This document shows positions 1-16,487 of a DNA stretch of 64,000 bases, in pieces. Location of the stretch: positions 14,812,698 through 14,876,697 of the forward strand of contig OZ037765.1 in NCBI GenBank assembly GCA_964035545.1, in the 5' to 3' direction. This DNA comes from Bugula neritina. Its lineage: Eukaryota > Bryozoa > Gymnolaemata > Cheilostomatida > Bugulidae. Numbering within the stretch: position 1 is the first letter of the stretch; each line of letters begins with the position of its first letter. Made by a program: the position numbers and the translations under genes. Below the pieces are notes generated by a model that saw only the letters and a list, made by a program, of their open reading frames with translations, made no database searches and was not told where the DNA came from.

Positions 1-3000
1 ACCGAAATATATGGTAACCTACTGAAACATGTTGCAAACTACTGAAATATACTGCAACATACTGCAACATAATGAAATATACTATAACACACTGGAATAA
101 ACTGCAAAATACTGAAATATCCTGTAACATACTGAAACATACTGCAACATACCGAAGTATACTGTAACATACTGAAATATACTGCAAGAAACTGCAATAT
201 ACTGAAATACACTGTAACATACTGAAATACACTGCAACATACTACAACATACTGAAATACACTGTAACCTACTGAAATATGCTGTAGCACACTGAAATAT
301 ACTGCAACATACTGAAATATAATGCAAGTTACTACAACATACTGAAATACACTGTGACATACTGAAATACACTGCAACATACTGCAACATACTGCAACAT
401 ACTGAAATACACTGTAACATATTGAAATACACTGCAACATACTGCAACATACTGACATACACTGGAACATACTGAAATACACTGCAACATACTACAACAT
501 ACTGAAATACACTGTAACCTACTGAAATATGCTGTAGCACACTGAAATATACTGCAACATACTGAAATATAATGCAAGTTACTACAACATACTGAAATAC
601 ACTGTGACATACTGAAATACACTGCAACATACTGCAACATACTGCAACATACTGAAATACACTGTAACATATTGAAATACACTGCAAAACCTTGAAATAT
701 ACTCCAACACAATGAAGGATACGGCAACATACTGAAATATACTGCGACACATTGAAATATACTGCAACATACTGAAATATGCTGTAGCATACTGAAATAT
801 ACTGTAACACACTGTAATATACTGCAACATACTGCAACATACTGACATACACTGGAACATACTGAAATACACTCCAACATACTACAACATACTGAAATAC
901 ACTGTAACCTACTGAAATATGCTGTAGCACACTGAAATATACTGCAACATACTGAAATATAAGGAAAGTTACTACAACATACTGAAATACACTGTGACAT
1001 ACTGAGATACACTGCAACATACTGCAACATACTGCAACCTACTGCAACATACTGAAATACACTGTAACAGACTGAAATGTACTGTAACACACTGACATAT
1101 ACTGCAACACATTGAAATATACCGCAACATACTGAAATATGCTGTAGCACACTGAAATACACTGCAACTCACTATAATATAGTGTAATATACAGAAATGT
1201 ACTGTAACATACTGAAATATACTGTAACATACTGAAATCTACTGCAACATACTGAAGTACACTGCAACATACTGCAACATACTGAAATACACTGTAACAT
1301 ATTGAAATACACGACAACACATTGAAATATACTCCAACACACTGAAGGATACGGCAACATACTGAAATATACTGCGACATATTGAAATATACTGCAACAT
1401 ACTGAAATATGCTGTAGCATACTGAAATATACTGTAACACACTGTAAAATACTACAACATACTGCAACATACTGACATACACTGGAACATACTGAAATAC
1501 ACTGCAACATACTACAACATATTGAAATACACTGTACCCTACTGAAATACGCTGTAGCACACTGAAATATACTGCAACATACTGAAATATAATGCAAGTT
1601 ACTACAACATACTGAAATAAACTGTGACATACTGAGATACACTGCAACATACTGCAAGATACTGCAACATACTGAAATACACTGTAACATACTGAATTAC
1701 ACTGCAACATACTGCAACATACTGAAATACATTGGAACATATTGAAACACACTACAACACATTAAAATATACTGCAACACGCTGAAACATACGGCAACAT
1801 ATACTGAAATATACTGCAAAACATCTGAATATACTGCTACATACTGAAACATGCTGTAGCATACTGAAATACACTGCAACACACTGAAGTATACTGTAAT
1901 ATACAGAAATGTACTGTAACATACTGAAACGTACGTCAACATACTGAAATGTACTCCAACATGCTGAACTATACTGCAACATACTGAAATACACTGTAAT
2001 ATACTGAATTAAACTGCAACATACTGCAACATACTGAAATAAGCTGTACCATATTGAAATACACTACAACACATTGTAATATACTGCAACATACTGAACC
2101 ATACGGCAACATACTGAAATATACTGCAACACATTGAAATATACTGCAACATAGTCAAATATAACGCAAGATACTGTAACATTCGGAAAAACACTGTGAC
2201 ATACTGAAATACACTGCAACATACTGCAACATACTGCAACATACTGAAATACACTGCAACACATTGAAATAAACCGCAACATACTTAAATATATGGTAAC
2301 ATACTGAAATATACTGTAACTCATTGAAAAAAATTTGCAACATACTAAAACATACTGAGATATGCTGTAGCACACTGAAATACACCGCAGTTCACTGAAA
2401 AATAGTGTAATATACGGAAATATACCGTAACATACTGAAATATACTGTAACAGACTGAAATGTACTGTAACACACTGAAATATACTGCAACATGCTGAAA
2501 TACACTGTAACATACTGAAATATACTGCAACATACTGCAACATACCGAATTACACTGTAACAAACTGAAATACACCCCAACAAACTACAACATACTGAAA
2601 TACACTGTAACATATTGAAATACACCGCAACACATTGAAATATACTGCAACATACCGAAATATATGGTAAACTACTGAAATATACTGTATCACATTGAAA
2701 CATACCGCAAAATACTAAAATACACTGCAACACACTGAAGTATACTGTAATATATAGAAATGTACTGTAAAATACTTAAACATATGACAACATACCAAAA
2801 AATATACTGCAACATACTGAATTACACTGCAATATCCTGAAATATACTTCAACATACTGAAACATACCTAAAAACATTGAAATATACTGAAATACAGTGT
2901 AGGATATTGAAATACACTGCAACAATTTGGAATATACAGCAACATACCGAAATATATGGTAACCTACTGAAATATGTTGCAAACTACTGAAATATACTGC

Positions 3001-3061
3001 AACATACTGCAACATAATAAAATATACTATAACACACTGGAATAAACTGCAAAATACTGAA
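1..3061. repeat. Left array segment, paralogous to about 42.6-45.8 kb
   Basis: This segment precedes the 13.4-kb duplication. It shares rare variants with 42.6-45.8 kb. One is the CACTATAATATAGTG palindrome at 1170 and 43753. Another is CAAACTACAAC at 2581 and 45351 (offset 42,770). A third is the CTGAACTATAC variant near 1964 and 44736, where the 13.4-kb block copies have CTGAATTATAC. Its first 1.7 kb also resembles 40.3-41.8 kb and 53.5-54.8 kb. The right border lies between about 3031 and 3094, where near-identity to 16.5 kb begins. Confidence 0.7.
1170..1184. repeat. 15-bp palindrome in the array, copy 1 of 4
   Basis: CACTATAATATAGTG has 7-bp arms around a single central A. It breaks the 10-bp unit pattern and recurs at 41249-41263, 43753-43767 and 54293-54307, each time followed by TAATATACAGAAATG. 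It marks the block shared by the left edge, 40.3-41.8 kb, 43.6-44.2 kb and 53.5-54.8 kb. I see no known site in it. Confidence 0.8.
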
Positions 3062-4058
3062 ATATACTGTAACATACTGAAACATACTGCAACATACCGA
3101 AATATACTGTAACATTCTGAAATATACTGCAAGATACTGCAATATACTGAAATACACAATAACATACTGAAATACACTGCAACATACTGCAACATACTGA
3201 CATACACTGGAACATACTGAAATACACTGCAACATACTACAACATACTGAAATACACTGTAACCTACTGAAATATGCTGTAGCACACTGAAATATACTGC
3301 AACATACTAAAATATACTGCAACACATTGAAATATACTGCAACATAGTCAAATATAATGCAAGATACTGTAACATTCTGAAAAACACTGTAACATACTTA
3401 AATACACTGCAACATACTGCAACATACTGAAATACACTGCAACACATTGAAATAAACCGCAACATACTTCAATATACGGTAACATACTGAAATATACTGT
3501 AACTCATTGAAAAACATTGCAACATACTGAAACATACTGAAATATGCTGTAGCACACTGAAACACACCGCAGTTCACTGAAAAATAGTGTAATATACGGA
3601 AATGTACCGTAACATACTGAAATATACTGTAACAGACTGAAATGTACTGTAACACACTGAAATATACTGCAACATACTGAAATATACTGCAACATACTGC
3701 AACATACCGAATTACACTGTAACAAACTGAAATACACTCCAACATACTACAACATACTGAAATACACTGTAACATGTTGAAGTACACCGCAACACATTGA
3801 AATATACTGCAACATACCGAAATATATGGTAAACTACTGAAATATACGGTAACACATTGAAACATACCGCAAAATATTAAAATACACTGCAACACACTGA
3901 AGTATACTGTAATATATATAGAAATGTACTGTAAAATACTTAAACATACGACAACATACCAAAAATTATACTGCAACATACTGAATTACACTGCAATATC
4001 CTGAAATATACTTCAACATACTGAAACAGACCTAAAAACATTGAAATATACTGAAATA

Positions 4059-7000
4059 CAGTGTAGGATATTGAAATACACTGCAACAATTTGGAATATA
4101 CAGCAACATACCGAAATATATGGTAACCTACTGAAACATGTTGCAAACTACTGAAATATACTGCAACATACTGCAACATAATGAAATATACTATAACACA
4201 CTGGAATAAACTGCAAAATACTGAAATATACTGTAACATACTGAAACATACTGCAACATACCGAAGTATACTGTAACATACTGAAATATACTGCAAGAAA
4301 CTGCAATATACTGAAATACACTGTAACATACTGAAATACACTGCAAAATACTGCAACATACTGACATACACTGTAACATACTGAAATACACTGCAACATA
4401 CTACAACATACTGAAATACACTGTAACCTACTGAAATATGCTGTAGCACACTGAAATATACTGCAACATACTGAAATAAAATGCAAGTTACTACAACATA
4501 CTGAAATACACTGTGACATACTGAAATACACTGCATCATACTGCAACATACTGCAACATACCTAAATACACTGTAACATATTGAAATACACTGCAACATA
4601 CTGCAACATACTGACATACACTGGAACATACTGAAATACACTGCAACATACTACAACATACTGAAATACACTGTAACCTACTGAAATATGCTGTAGCACA
4701 CTGAAATATACTGCAACATACTGAAATATAATGCAAGTTACTACAACATACTGAAATACACTGTGACATACTGAAATACACTGCAACATACTGCAACATA
4801 CTGCAACATACTGAAATACACTGTAACATATTGAAATACACTGCAAAATCTTGAAATATACTCCAACACACTGAAGGATACGGCAACATACTGAAATATA
4901 CTGCGACACATTGAAATATACTGCAACATACTGAAATATGCTGTAGCATACTGAAATATACTGTAACACACTGTAATATACTGCAACATACTGCAACATA
5001 CTGACATACACTGGAACATACTGAAATACACTCCAACATACTACAACATACTGAAATACACTGTAACCTACTGAAATATGCTGTAGCACACTGAAATATA
5101 CTGCAACATACTGAAATATAATGCAAGTTACTACAACATACTGAAATAAACTGTGACATACTGAGATACACTGCAACATACTGCAAGATACTGCAACATA
5201 CTGAAATACACTGTAACCTACTGAAATACACTGCAACATACTACAACATACTGAAATACACTGTAACATTATGAATTACACTGCAACGCATTGAAAAATA
5301 CTGCAACATATCGAAATATATGGTAAACAATTGAAATATACTGTAACACATCGAAAAATACTGCAACATACTGAAATATACTGTAACACACTGAAATATA
5401 CTGCAACATACTGAAATACATTGTAACATACTGAAATATACTGCAACATACTGCAACATACTGAAATACACTGTAACATACTGAAATACACTGCAACATA
5501 CTGCAACATACTGAAATACATTGGAACATATTGAAACACACTACAACACATTAAAATATACTGCAACACACTGAAACATACGGCAACATACTGAAATATA
5601 CTGCAAAACATCTAAATATACTGCTACATACTGAAACATGCTGTAGCATACTGGAATACACTGCAACACACTGAAGTATACTGTAATATACAGAAATGTA
5701 CTGTAACATACTGAAACGTACGTCAACATACTGAAATGTACTCCAACATGCTGAATTATACTGCAACATACTGAAATACACTGTAATATACTGAATTAAA
5801 CTGCAACATACTGCAACATACTGAAATAAGCTGTACCATATTGAAATACACTACAACACATTGTAATATACTGCAACATACTGAACCATACGGCAACATA
5901 CTGAAATATACTGCAACACATTGAAATATACTGCAACATAGTCAAATATAACGCAAGATACTGTAACATTCGGAAAAACACTGTGACATACTGGAATACA
6001 CTGCAACATACTGCAACATACTGCAACATACTGAAATACACTGCAACACATTGAAATAAACCGCAACATACTTAAATATACGGTAACATACTGAAATATA
6101 CTGTAACGCATTGAAAAACATTGCAACATACTAAAACATACTGAAATATGCTGTAGCACACTGAAATACACCGCAGTTCACTGAAAAATACTGTAATATA
6201 CGGAAATATACCGTAACATACTGAAATATACTGTAACAGACTGAAATGTACTGTAACACACTGAAATATACTGCAACATGCTGAAATACACTGTAACATA
6301 CTGAAATACACTGTAACATATTGAAATACACCGCAACACATTAAAATATACTGCAACATACCGAAATATATGGTAAACTACTGAAATATACTGTAACACA
6401 TTGAAACATACCGCAAAATACTAAAATACACTGCAACACACTGAAGCATACTGTAATATATAGAAATGTACTGTAAAATACTTAAACATATGACAACATA
6501 CCAAAAAATATACTGCAACATACTGAATTACACTGCAATATCCTGAAATATACTTCAACATACTGAAACATACCTAAAAACATTGAAATATACTGAAATA
6601 CAGTGTAGGATATTGAAATACACTGCAACAATTTGGAATATACAGCAATATACCGAAATATATGGTAACCTACTGAAATATGTTGCAAACTACTGAAATA
6701 TACTGCAACATACTGCAACATAATAAAATATACTATAACACACTGGAATAAACTGCAAAATACTGAAATATACTGTAACATACTGAAACATACTGCAACA
6801 TACCGAAATATACTGTAACATTCTGAAATATACTGCAAGATACTGCAATATACTGAAATACACTGTAACATACTGAAATACACTGCAACATACTGCAACA
6901 TACTGACATACACTGGAACATACTGAAAGACACTGCAACATACTACAACATACTGAAATACACTGTAACCTACTGAAATATGCTGTAGCACACTGAAATA

Positions 7001-8654
7001 TACTGCAACATACTGAAATATAATGCAAGTTACTACAACATACTGAAAAACACTGTGACATACTGAAATACACTGCAACATACTGCAACATACTGCAACA
7101 TACTGAAATACACTGTAACATATTGAAATACACTGCAACATACTGCAACATACTGCAACACACTGAAACATACGGCAACACACTCACATGTACAGCGACA
7201 CATTGAAATATACTGCAACATACTGAAATATGCTGTAGCATACGGAAACACACTGCAACACACTGAAATATACTGCAACATACTGCAACATACTGAAATA
7301 CACTGTAACATACTGAAATACACTGCAACATACTGCAACATACTGAAATACACTGGAACATATTGAAACACACTACAACACATTGAAATATACTGCAACA
7401 CACTGAAACATACAGCAACATACTGAAATATACTGTGACACATTGAAATATACTGCAACATACTGAAATATGCTGTAGCATACGGAAACACACTGCAACA
7501 CACTGAAATATACTGCAACATACTGCAACATACTGAAATACACTGTAACATACTGAAATACACTGCAACATACTGCAACATACTGAAATACACTGGAACA
7601 TATTGAAACACACTACAACACATTGAAATATACTGCAACACACTGAAACATACAGCAACATACTGAAATATACTGTGACACATTGAAATATACTGCAACA
7701 TACTGAAATATGCTGTAGCATGCTGTAATATACTGTAACACACTGTAATATACTGCAACATACTGCAACATACTGACATACACTGGAACATACTGAAATA
7801 CACTCCAATATACTACAACCTACTGAAATACACTGTAACCTACTGAAATATGCTGTAACACACCGAAATATACTGCAACATACTAAAATATACTGCAACA
7901 CATTGAAATATATTGCAACATAGTCAAATATAATGCAAGATACTGTAACATTCTGAAAAACACTGTAACATACTTAAATACACTGCAACATACTGCAACA
8001 TACTGAAATACACTGCAACACATTGAAATAAACCGCAACCTACTTAAATATACGGTAACATACTGAAATATACTGTAACTCATTGAAAAACATTGCAATA
8101 TACTGAAACATACTGAAATATGCTGTAGCACACTGAAACACACCGCAGTTCACTGAAAAATAGTGTAATATACGGAAATGTACCGTAACATACTGAAATA
8201 TACTGTAACAGACTGAAATGTACTGTAACACACTGAAATATACTGCATCATGCTGAAATACACTGTAACATACTGAAATATACTGCAACATACTGCAACA
8301 TACCGAATTACACTGTAACAAACTGAAATACACTCCAACATACTACAACATACTGAAATACACTGTAACATGTTGAAATACACCGCAACACATTGAAATA
8401 TACTGCAACATACCGAAATATATGGTAAACTACTGAAATATACGGTAACACATTGAAACATACCGCAAAATACTAAAATACACTGCCACACACTGAAGTA
8501 TACTGTAATATATATAGAAATGTACTGTAAAATACTTAAACATACGACAACATACCAAAAAATATACTGCAACATACTGAATTACACTGCAATATCCTGA
8601 AATATACTTCAACATACTGAAACAGACCTAAAAACATTGAAATATACTGAAATA
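4059..8654. repeat. 4,596-bp sub-block inside the 13.4-kb unit
   Basis: Landmarks at 4059 and 6601 recur at 8655 and 11197, each 4,596 bp away, and the intervening variants follow at the same offset from about 3.9 to 7.04 kb. The second sub-block (8655-13002, 4,348 bp) is shorter, lacking the 240-bp local duplication and a further 10 bp near 11653. A third begins at 13003 but has lost roughly 960 bp just after its landmark, near 13085. The same set recurs 13,426 bp downstream at 17485, 22081 and 26429. Confidence 0.8.
7201..7720. repeat. Exact 240-bp tandem duplication
   Basis: 7201-7440 and 7441-7680 are identical by direct line comparison, and 7681-7720 begins a third partial copy. The 240 bp are 24 units and also 80 codons, so the duplication keeps every minus-strand frame open and produces the 403-codon stretch at 6690-7901. 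The related sub-block near 11.8-12.0 kb has a single copy, so this is a local expansion. Confidence 0.92.
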
Positions 8655-11600
8655 CAGTGTAGGATATTGAAATACACTGCAACAATTTGGAATATACAGC
8701 AACATACCGAAATATATGGTAACCTACTGAAACATGTTGCAAACTACTGAAATATACTGCAACATACTGCAACATAATGAAATATACTATAACACACTGG
8801 AATAAACTGCAAAATACTGAAATATACTGTAACATACTGAAACATACTGCAACATACCGAAGTATACTATAACATACTGAAATATACTGCAAGAAACTGC
8901 AATATACTGAAATACACTGTAACATACTGAAATACACTGCAACATACTGCAACATACTGACATACACTGGAACATACTGAAATACACTGCAACATACTAC
9001 AACATACTGAAATACACTGTGACCTACTGAAATATGCTGTAGCAGACTGAAATATACTGCAACATACTGAAATATAATGCAAGTTACTACAACATACTGA
9101 AATACACTGTGACATACTGAAATACACTGCAACATACTGCAACATACTGCAACATACTGAAATACACTGTAACATATTGAAATACACTGCAATATACTGC
9201 AACATACTGACATACACTGGAACATACTGAAATACACTGCAACATACTACAACATACTGAAATACACTGTAACCTACTGAAATATGCTGTAGCACACTGA
9301 AATATACTGCAACATACTGAAATATAATGCAAGTTACTACAACATACTGAAATACACTGTGACATACTGAAATACACTGCAACATACTGCAACATACTGC
9401 AACATACTGAAATACACTGTAACATATTGAAATACACTGCAAAACCTTGAAATATACTCCAACACACTGAAGGATACGGCAACATACTGAAATATACTGC
9501 GACACATTGAAATATACTGCAACATACTGAAATATGCTGTAGCATACTGAAATATACTGTAACACACTGTAATATACTGCAACATACTACAACATACTGA
9601 CATACACTAGAACATACTGAAATACACTCCAACATACTACAACATACTGAAATACACTGTAACCTACTGAAATATGCTGTAGCACACTGAAATATACTGC
9701 AACATACTGAAATATAATGCAAGTTACTACAACATACTGAAATAAACTCTGACATACTGAGATACACTGCAACATACTGCAAGATACTGCAACATACTGA
9801 AATACACTGTAACCTACTGAAATACACTGCAACATGCTACAACATACTGAAATACACTGTAACATTATGAATTACACTGCAACGCATTGAAAAATACTGC
9901 AACATATCGAAATATATGGTAAACAATTGAAATATACTGTAACACATCGAAAAATACTGCAACATACTGAAATATACTGTAACACACTGAAATATACTGC
10001 AACATACTGAAATACATTGTAACATACTGAAATATACTGCAACATACTGCAACATACTGAAATACACTGTAACATACTGAAATACACTGCAACATACTGC
10101 AACATACTGAAATACATTGGAACATATTGAAACACACTACAACACCTTAAAATATACTGCAACACACTGAAACATTCGGCAACATACTGAAATATACTGC
10201 AAAACATCTAAATATACTGCTACATACTGAAACATGCTGTAGCATACTGAAATACACTGCAACACACTGAAGTATACTGTAATATACAGAAATGTACTGT
10301 AACATACTGAAACGTACGTCAACATACTGAAATGTACTCCAACATGCTGAATTATACTGCAACATACTGAAATACACTGTAATATACTGAATTAAACTGC
10401 AACATACTGCAACATACTGAAATAAGCTGTACCATATTGAAATACACTACAACACATTGTAATATACTGCAACATACTGAACCATACGGCAACATACTGA
10501 GATATACTGCAACACATTGAAATATACTGCAACATAGTCAAATATAACGCAAGATACTGTAACATTCGGAAAAACACTGTGACATACTGAAATACACTGC
10601 AACATACTGCAACATACTGCAACATACTGAAATACACTGCAACACATTGAAATAAACCGCAACATACTTAAATATACGGTAACATACTGAAATATACTGT
10701 AACGCATTGAAAAACATTGCAACATACTAAAACATACTGAAATATGCTGTAGCACACTGAAATACACCGCAGTTCACTGAAAAATAGTGTAATATACGGA
10801 AATTTACCGTAACATACTGAAATATACTGTAACAGACTGAAATGTACTGTAACACACTGAAATATACTGCAACATGCTGAAATACACTGTAACATACTGA
10901 AATACACTGTAACATATTGAAATACACCGCAACACATTGAAATATACTGCAACATACCGAAATATATGGTAAACTACTGAAATATACTGTAACACATTGA
11001 AACATACCGCAAAATACTAAAATACACTGCAACACACTGAAGTATACTGTAATATATAGAAATGTACTGTAAAATACTTAAACATATGACAACATACCAA
11101 AAAATATACTGCAACATACTGAATTACACTGCAATATCCTGAAATATACTTCAACATACTGAAACATACCTAAAAACATTGAAATATACTGAAATACAGT
11201 GTAGGATATTGAAATACACTGCAACAATTTGGAATATACAGCAATATACCGAAATATATGGTAACCTACTGAAATATGTTGCAAACTACTGAAATATACT
11301 GCAACATACTGCAACATAATAAAATATACTATAACACACTGGAATAAACTGCAAAATACTGAAATATACTGTAACATACTGAAACATACTGCAACATACC
11401 AAAATATACTGTAACATTCTGAAATATACTGCAAGATACTGCAATATACTGAAATACACTGTAACATACTGAAATACACTGCAACATACTGCAACATACT
11501 GACATACACTGGAACATACTGAAAGACACTGCAACATACTACAACATACTGAAATACACTGTAACCTACTGAAATATGCTGTAGCACACTGAAATATACT

Positions 11601-14600
11601 GCAACATACTGAAATATAATGCAAGTTACTACAACATACTGAAAAACACTGTGAAATACACTGCAACATACTGCAACATACTGCAACATACTGAAATACA
11701 CTGTAACATATTGAAATACACTGCAACATACTGCAACATACTGCAACACACTGAAACATACGGCAACACACTCACTTGTACAGCGACACATTGAAATATA
11801 CTGCAACATATTGAAATATGCTGTAGCATACGGAAACACACTGCAACACACTGAAATATACTGCAACATACTGCAACATACTGAAATACACTGTAACATA
11901 CTGAAATACACTGCAACATACTGCAACATACTGAAATACACTGGAACATATTGAAACACACTACAACACATTGAAATATACTGCAACACACTGAAACATA
12001 CAGCAACATACTGAAATATACTGTGACACATTGAAATATACTGCAACATACTGAAATATGCTGTAGCATGCTGTAATATACTGTAACACACTGTAATATA
12101 CTGCAACATACTGCAACATACTGACATACACTGGAACATACTGAAATACACTCCAATATACTACAACCTACTTAAATACACTGTAACCTACTGAAATATG
12201 CTGTAGCACACCGAAATATACTGCAACATACTAAAATATACTGCAACACATTGAAATATACTGCAACATAGTCAAATATAATGCAAGATACTGTAACATT
12301 CTGAAAAACACTGTAACATACTTAAATACACTGCAACATACTGCAACATACTGAAATACACTGCAACACATTGAAATAAACCGCAACATACTTAAATATA
12401 CGGTAACATACTGAAATATACTGTAACTCATTGAAAAACATTGCAACATACTGAAACATACTGAAATATGATGTAGCACACTGAAACACACCGCAGTTCA
12501 CTGAAAAATAGTGTAATATACGGAAAAGTACCGTAACATACTGAAATATACTGTAACAGACTGAAATGTACTGTAACACACTGAAATATACTGCAACATG
12601 CTGAAATACACTGTAACATACTGAAATATACTGCAACATACTGCAACATACCAAATTACACTGTAACAAACTGAAATACACTCCAACATACTACAACATA
12701 CTGAAATACACTGTAACATGTTGAAATACACCGCAACACATTGAAATATACTGCAACATACCGAAATATATGGTAAACTACTGAAATATACGGTAACACA
12801 TTGAAACATACCGCAAAATACTAAAATACACTGCAACACACTGAAGTATACTGTAATATATATAGAAATGTACTGTAAAATACTTAAACATACGACAACA
12901 TACCAAAAAATATACTGCAACATACTGAATTACACTGCAATATCCTGAAATATACTTCAACATACTGAAACAGACCTAAAAACATTGAAATATCCTGAAA
13001 TACAGTGTAGGATATTGAAATACACTGCAACAATTTGGAATATACAGCAACATACCGAAATATATGGTAACCTACTGAAACATGTTGCAAAATACTGAAA
13101 TATACTGTAACATACTGAAACATACTGCAACATACCGAAGTATACTGTAACATACTGAAATATACTGCAAGAAACTGCAACATACTGAAATACACTGTAA
13201 CCTACTGAAATACACTGCAACATACTACAACATACTGAAATACACTGTAACATTATGAATTACACTGCAACGCATTGAAAAATACTGCAACATATCGAAA
13301 TATATGGTAAACAATTGAAATATACTGTAACACATCGAAAAATACTGCAACATACTGAAATATACTGTAACACACTGAAATATACTGCAACATACTGAAA
13401 TACATTGTAACATACTGAAATATACTGCAACATACTGCAACATACTGAAATACACTGTAACATACTGAAATACATTGCAACATACTGCAACATACTGAAA
13501 TACATTGGAACATATTGAAACACACTACAACACATTAAAATATACTGCAACACACTGAAACATTCGGCAACATACTGAAATATACTGCAAAACATCTAAA
13601 TATACTGCTACATACTGAAACATGCTGTAGCATACTGAAATACACTGCAACACACTGAAGTATACTGTAATATACAGAAATGTACTGTAACATACTGAAA
13701 CGTACGTCAACATACTGAAATGTACTCCAACATGCTGAATTATACTGCAACATACTGAAATACACTGTAATATACTGAATTAAACTGCAACATACTGCAA
13801 CATACTGAAATAAGCTGTACCATATTGAAATACACTACAACACATTGTAATATACTGCAACATACTGAACCATACGGCAACATACTGAGATATACTGCAA
13901 CACATTGAAATATACTGCAACATAGTCAAATATAACGCAAGATACTGTAACATTCGGAAAAACACTGTGACATACTGAAATACACTGCAACATACTGCAA
14001 CATACTGCAACATACTGAAATACACTGCAACACATTGAAATAAACCGCAACATACTTAAATATACGGTAACATACTGAAATATACTGTAACGCATTGAAA
14101 AACATTGCAACATACTAAAACATACTGAAATATGCTGTAGCACACTGAAATACACCGCAGTTCACTGAAAAATAGTGTAATATACGGAAATATACCGTAA
14201 CATACTGAAATATACTGTAACAGACTGAAATGTACTGTAACACACTGAAATATACTGCAACATGCTGAAATACACTGTAACATACTGAAATACACTGTAA
14301 CATATTGAAATACACCGCAACACATTGAAATATACTGCAACATAGTCAAATATAATGCAAGATACTGTAACATTCTGAAACACACTGTGAGATACTGAAA
14401 AACACTGTGACATACTTAAATACACTGCAACATACTGCAACATACTGAAATACACTGCAACACATTGAAATAAACCGCAACATACTTAAATATACGGTAA
14501 CATACTGAAATATACTGTAACTCATTGAAAAACATTGCAACATACTTAAACATACTGAAATATGCTGTAGCACACTGAAATACACCGCAGTTCACTGAAA

Positions 14601-16487
14601 AATAGTGTAATATACGGAAATGTACCGTAACATACTGAAATATACTGTAACAGACTGAAATGTACTGTAACACACTGAAATATACTGCAACATGCTGAAA
14701 TACACTGTAACATACTGAAATATACTGCAACATACTGCAACATACCGAATTACACTGTAACAAACTGAAATACACTCCAACATACTACAACATACTGAAA
14801 TACACTGTAACATACCGAAATATATGGTAAACTACTGAAATATACGGTAACACATTGAAACATACCGCAAAATACTAAAATACACTGCAACACACTGAAG
14901 TATACTGTAATATATATAGAAATGTACTGTAAAATACTTAAACATACGACAACATACCAGAAAATATACTGCAATATACTGAATTACACTGCAATATCCT
15001 GAAATATACTTCAACATACTGAAACATACCTAAAAACATTGAAATATACTGAAATACAGTGTAGGATATTGAAATACACTGCAACAATTTGGAACATACA
15101 GCAACATACCGAAATATATGGTAACCTACTGAAATATGTTGCAAACTACTGAAATATACTGCAACATACTGCAACATAATGAAATATACTATAACACACT
15201 GAAATAAACTGCAAAATACTGAAATATACTGTAACATACTGAAACATACTGCAACATACCGAAATATACTGTAACATACTGAAATATACTGCAAGAAACT
15301 GCAATATACTGAAATACACTGTAACATACTGAAATACACTGCAACATACTGCAACATACTGACATACACTGGAACATACTGAAATACACTGCAACATATT
15401 ACAACATACTGAAATACACTGTAACCTACTGAAATATGCTGTAGCACACTGAAATATACTGCAACATACTGAAATATAATGCAAGTTACTACAACATACT
15501 GAAATACACTGTGACATACTGAAATACACTGCAACATACTGCAACATACTGCAACATATTGAAATACACTGTAACATATTGAAATACACTGCAAAACCTT
15601 GAAATATACTCCAACACACTGAAGTATACGGCAACATACTGAAATATACTGCGACACATTGAAATATACTGAAATATAATGAAAGTTACTACAACATACT
15701 GAAATACACTGTAACACACTGAAATATACTGCAACATACTGCATCATACTGAAATACACTGTAACATACTGAAATACACTGCAACATACTGCAACATACT
15801 GAAATACACTGGAACATATTGAAACACACTACAACACATTGAAATATACTGCAACACACTGAAACATACAGCAACATACTGAAATATACTGCGACTAATT
15901 GAAATATACTGCAACATAGCTAAATATAATGCAAGATACTGCAACATTCTGAAATACACTGTGACATACTGAAATACACTGCAACATACTTCAACATACT
16001 GCAACATACTGCAACATACTGAAATACACTGTAACATGTTGAAATACACCGCAACACATTGAAATATACTGCAACATACCGAAATATATGGTAAACTACT
16101 GAAATATACGGTAACACATTGAAACATACCGCAAAATACTAAAATACACTGCAACACACTGAAGTATACTGTAATATATATAGAAATGTACTGTAAAATA
16201 CTTAAACATACGACAACATACCAAAAAATACACTGCAACATACTGAATTACACTGCAATATCCTGAAATATACTTCAACATACTGAAACAGACCTAAAAA
16301 CATTGAAATATACTGAAATACAGTGTAGGATATTGAAATACACTGCAACAATTTGGAATATACAGCAACATACCGAAATATATGGTAACCTACTGAAACA
16401 TGTTGCAAACTACTGAAATATACTGCAACATACTGCAACATAATGAAATATACTATAACACACTGGAATAAACTGCAAAATACTGAA

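Larger units (their letters stand above)
3062..16487. repeat. 13,426-bp higher-order block, copy A
   Basis: Every diagnostic variant I compared from about 3.06 to 16.49 kb recurs exactly 13,426 bp downstream. Examples are the rare CACAATAACAT at about 3155 and 16581, the 240-bp local duplication, and the landmark positions 4059/17485, 6601/20027 and 8655/22081. I noticed only two substitutions: 9045 G against 22471 C, and 15559 T against 28985 C. The borders are uncertain by about 60 bp because the sequence just outside is paralogous too. Inside are shorter blocks with offsets of 4,596 and 3,388 bp. Confidence 0.9.
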
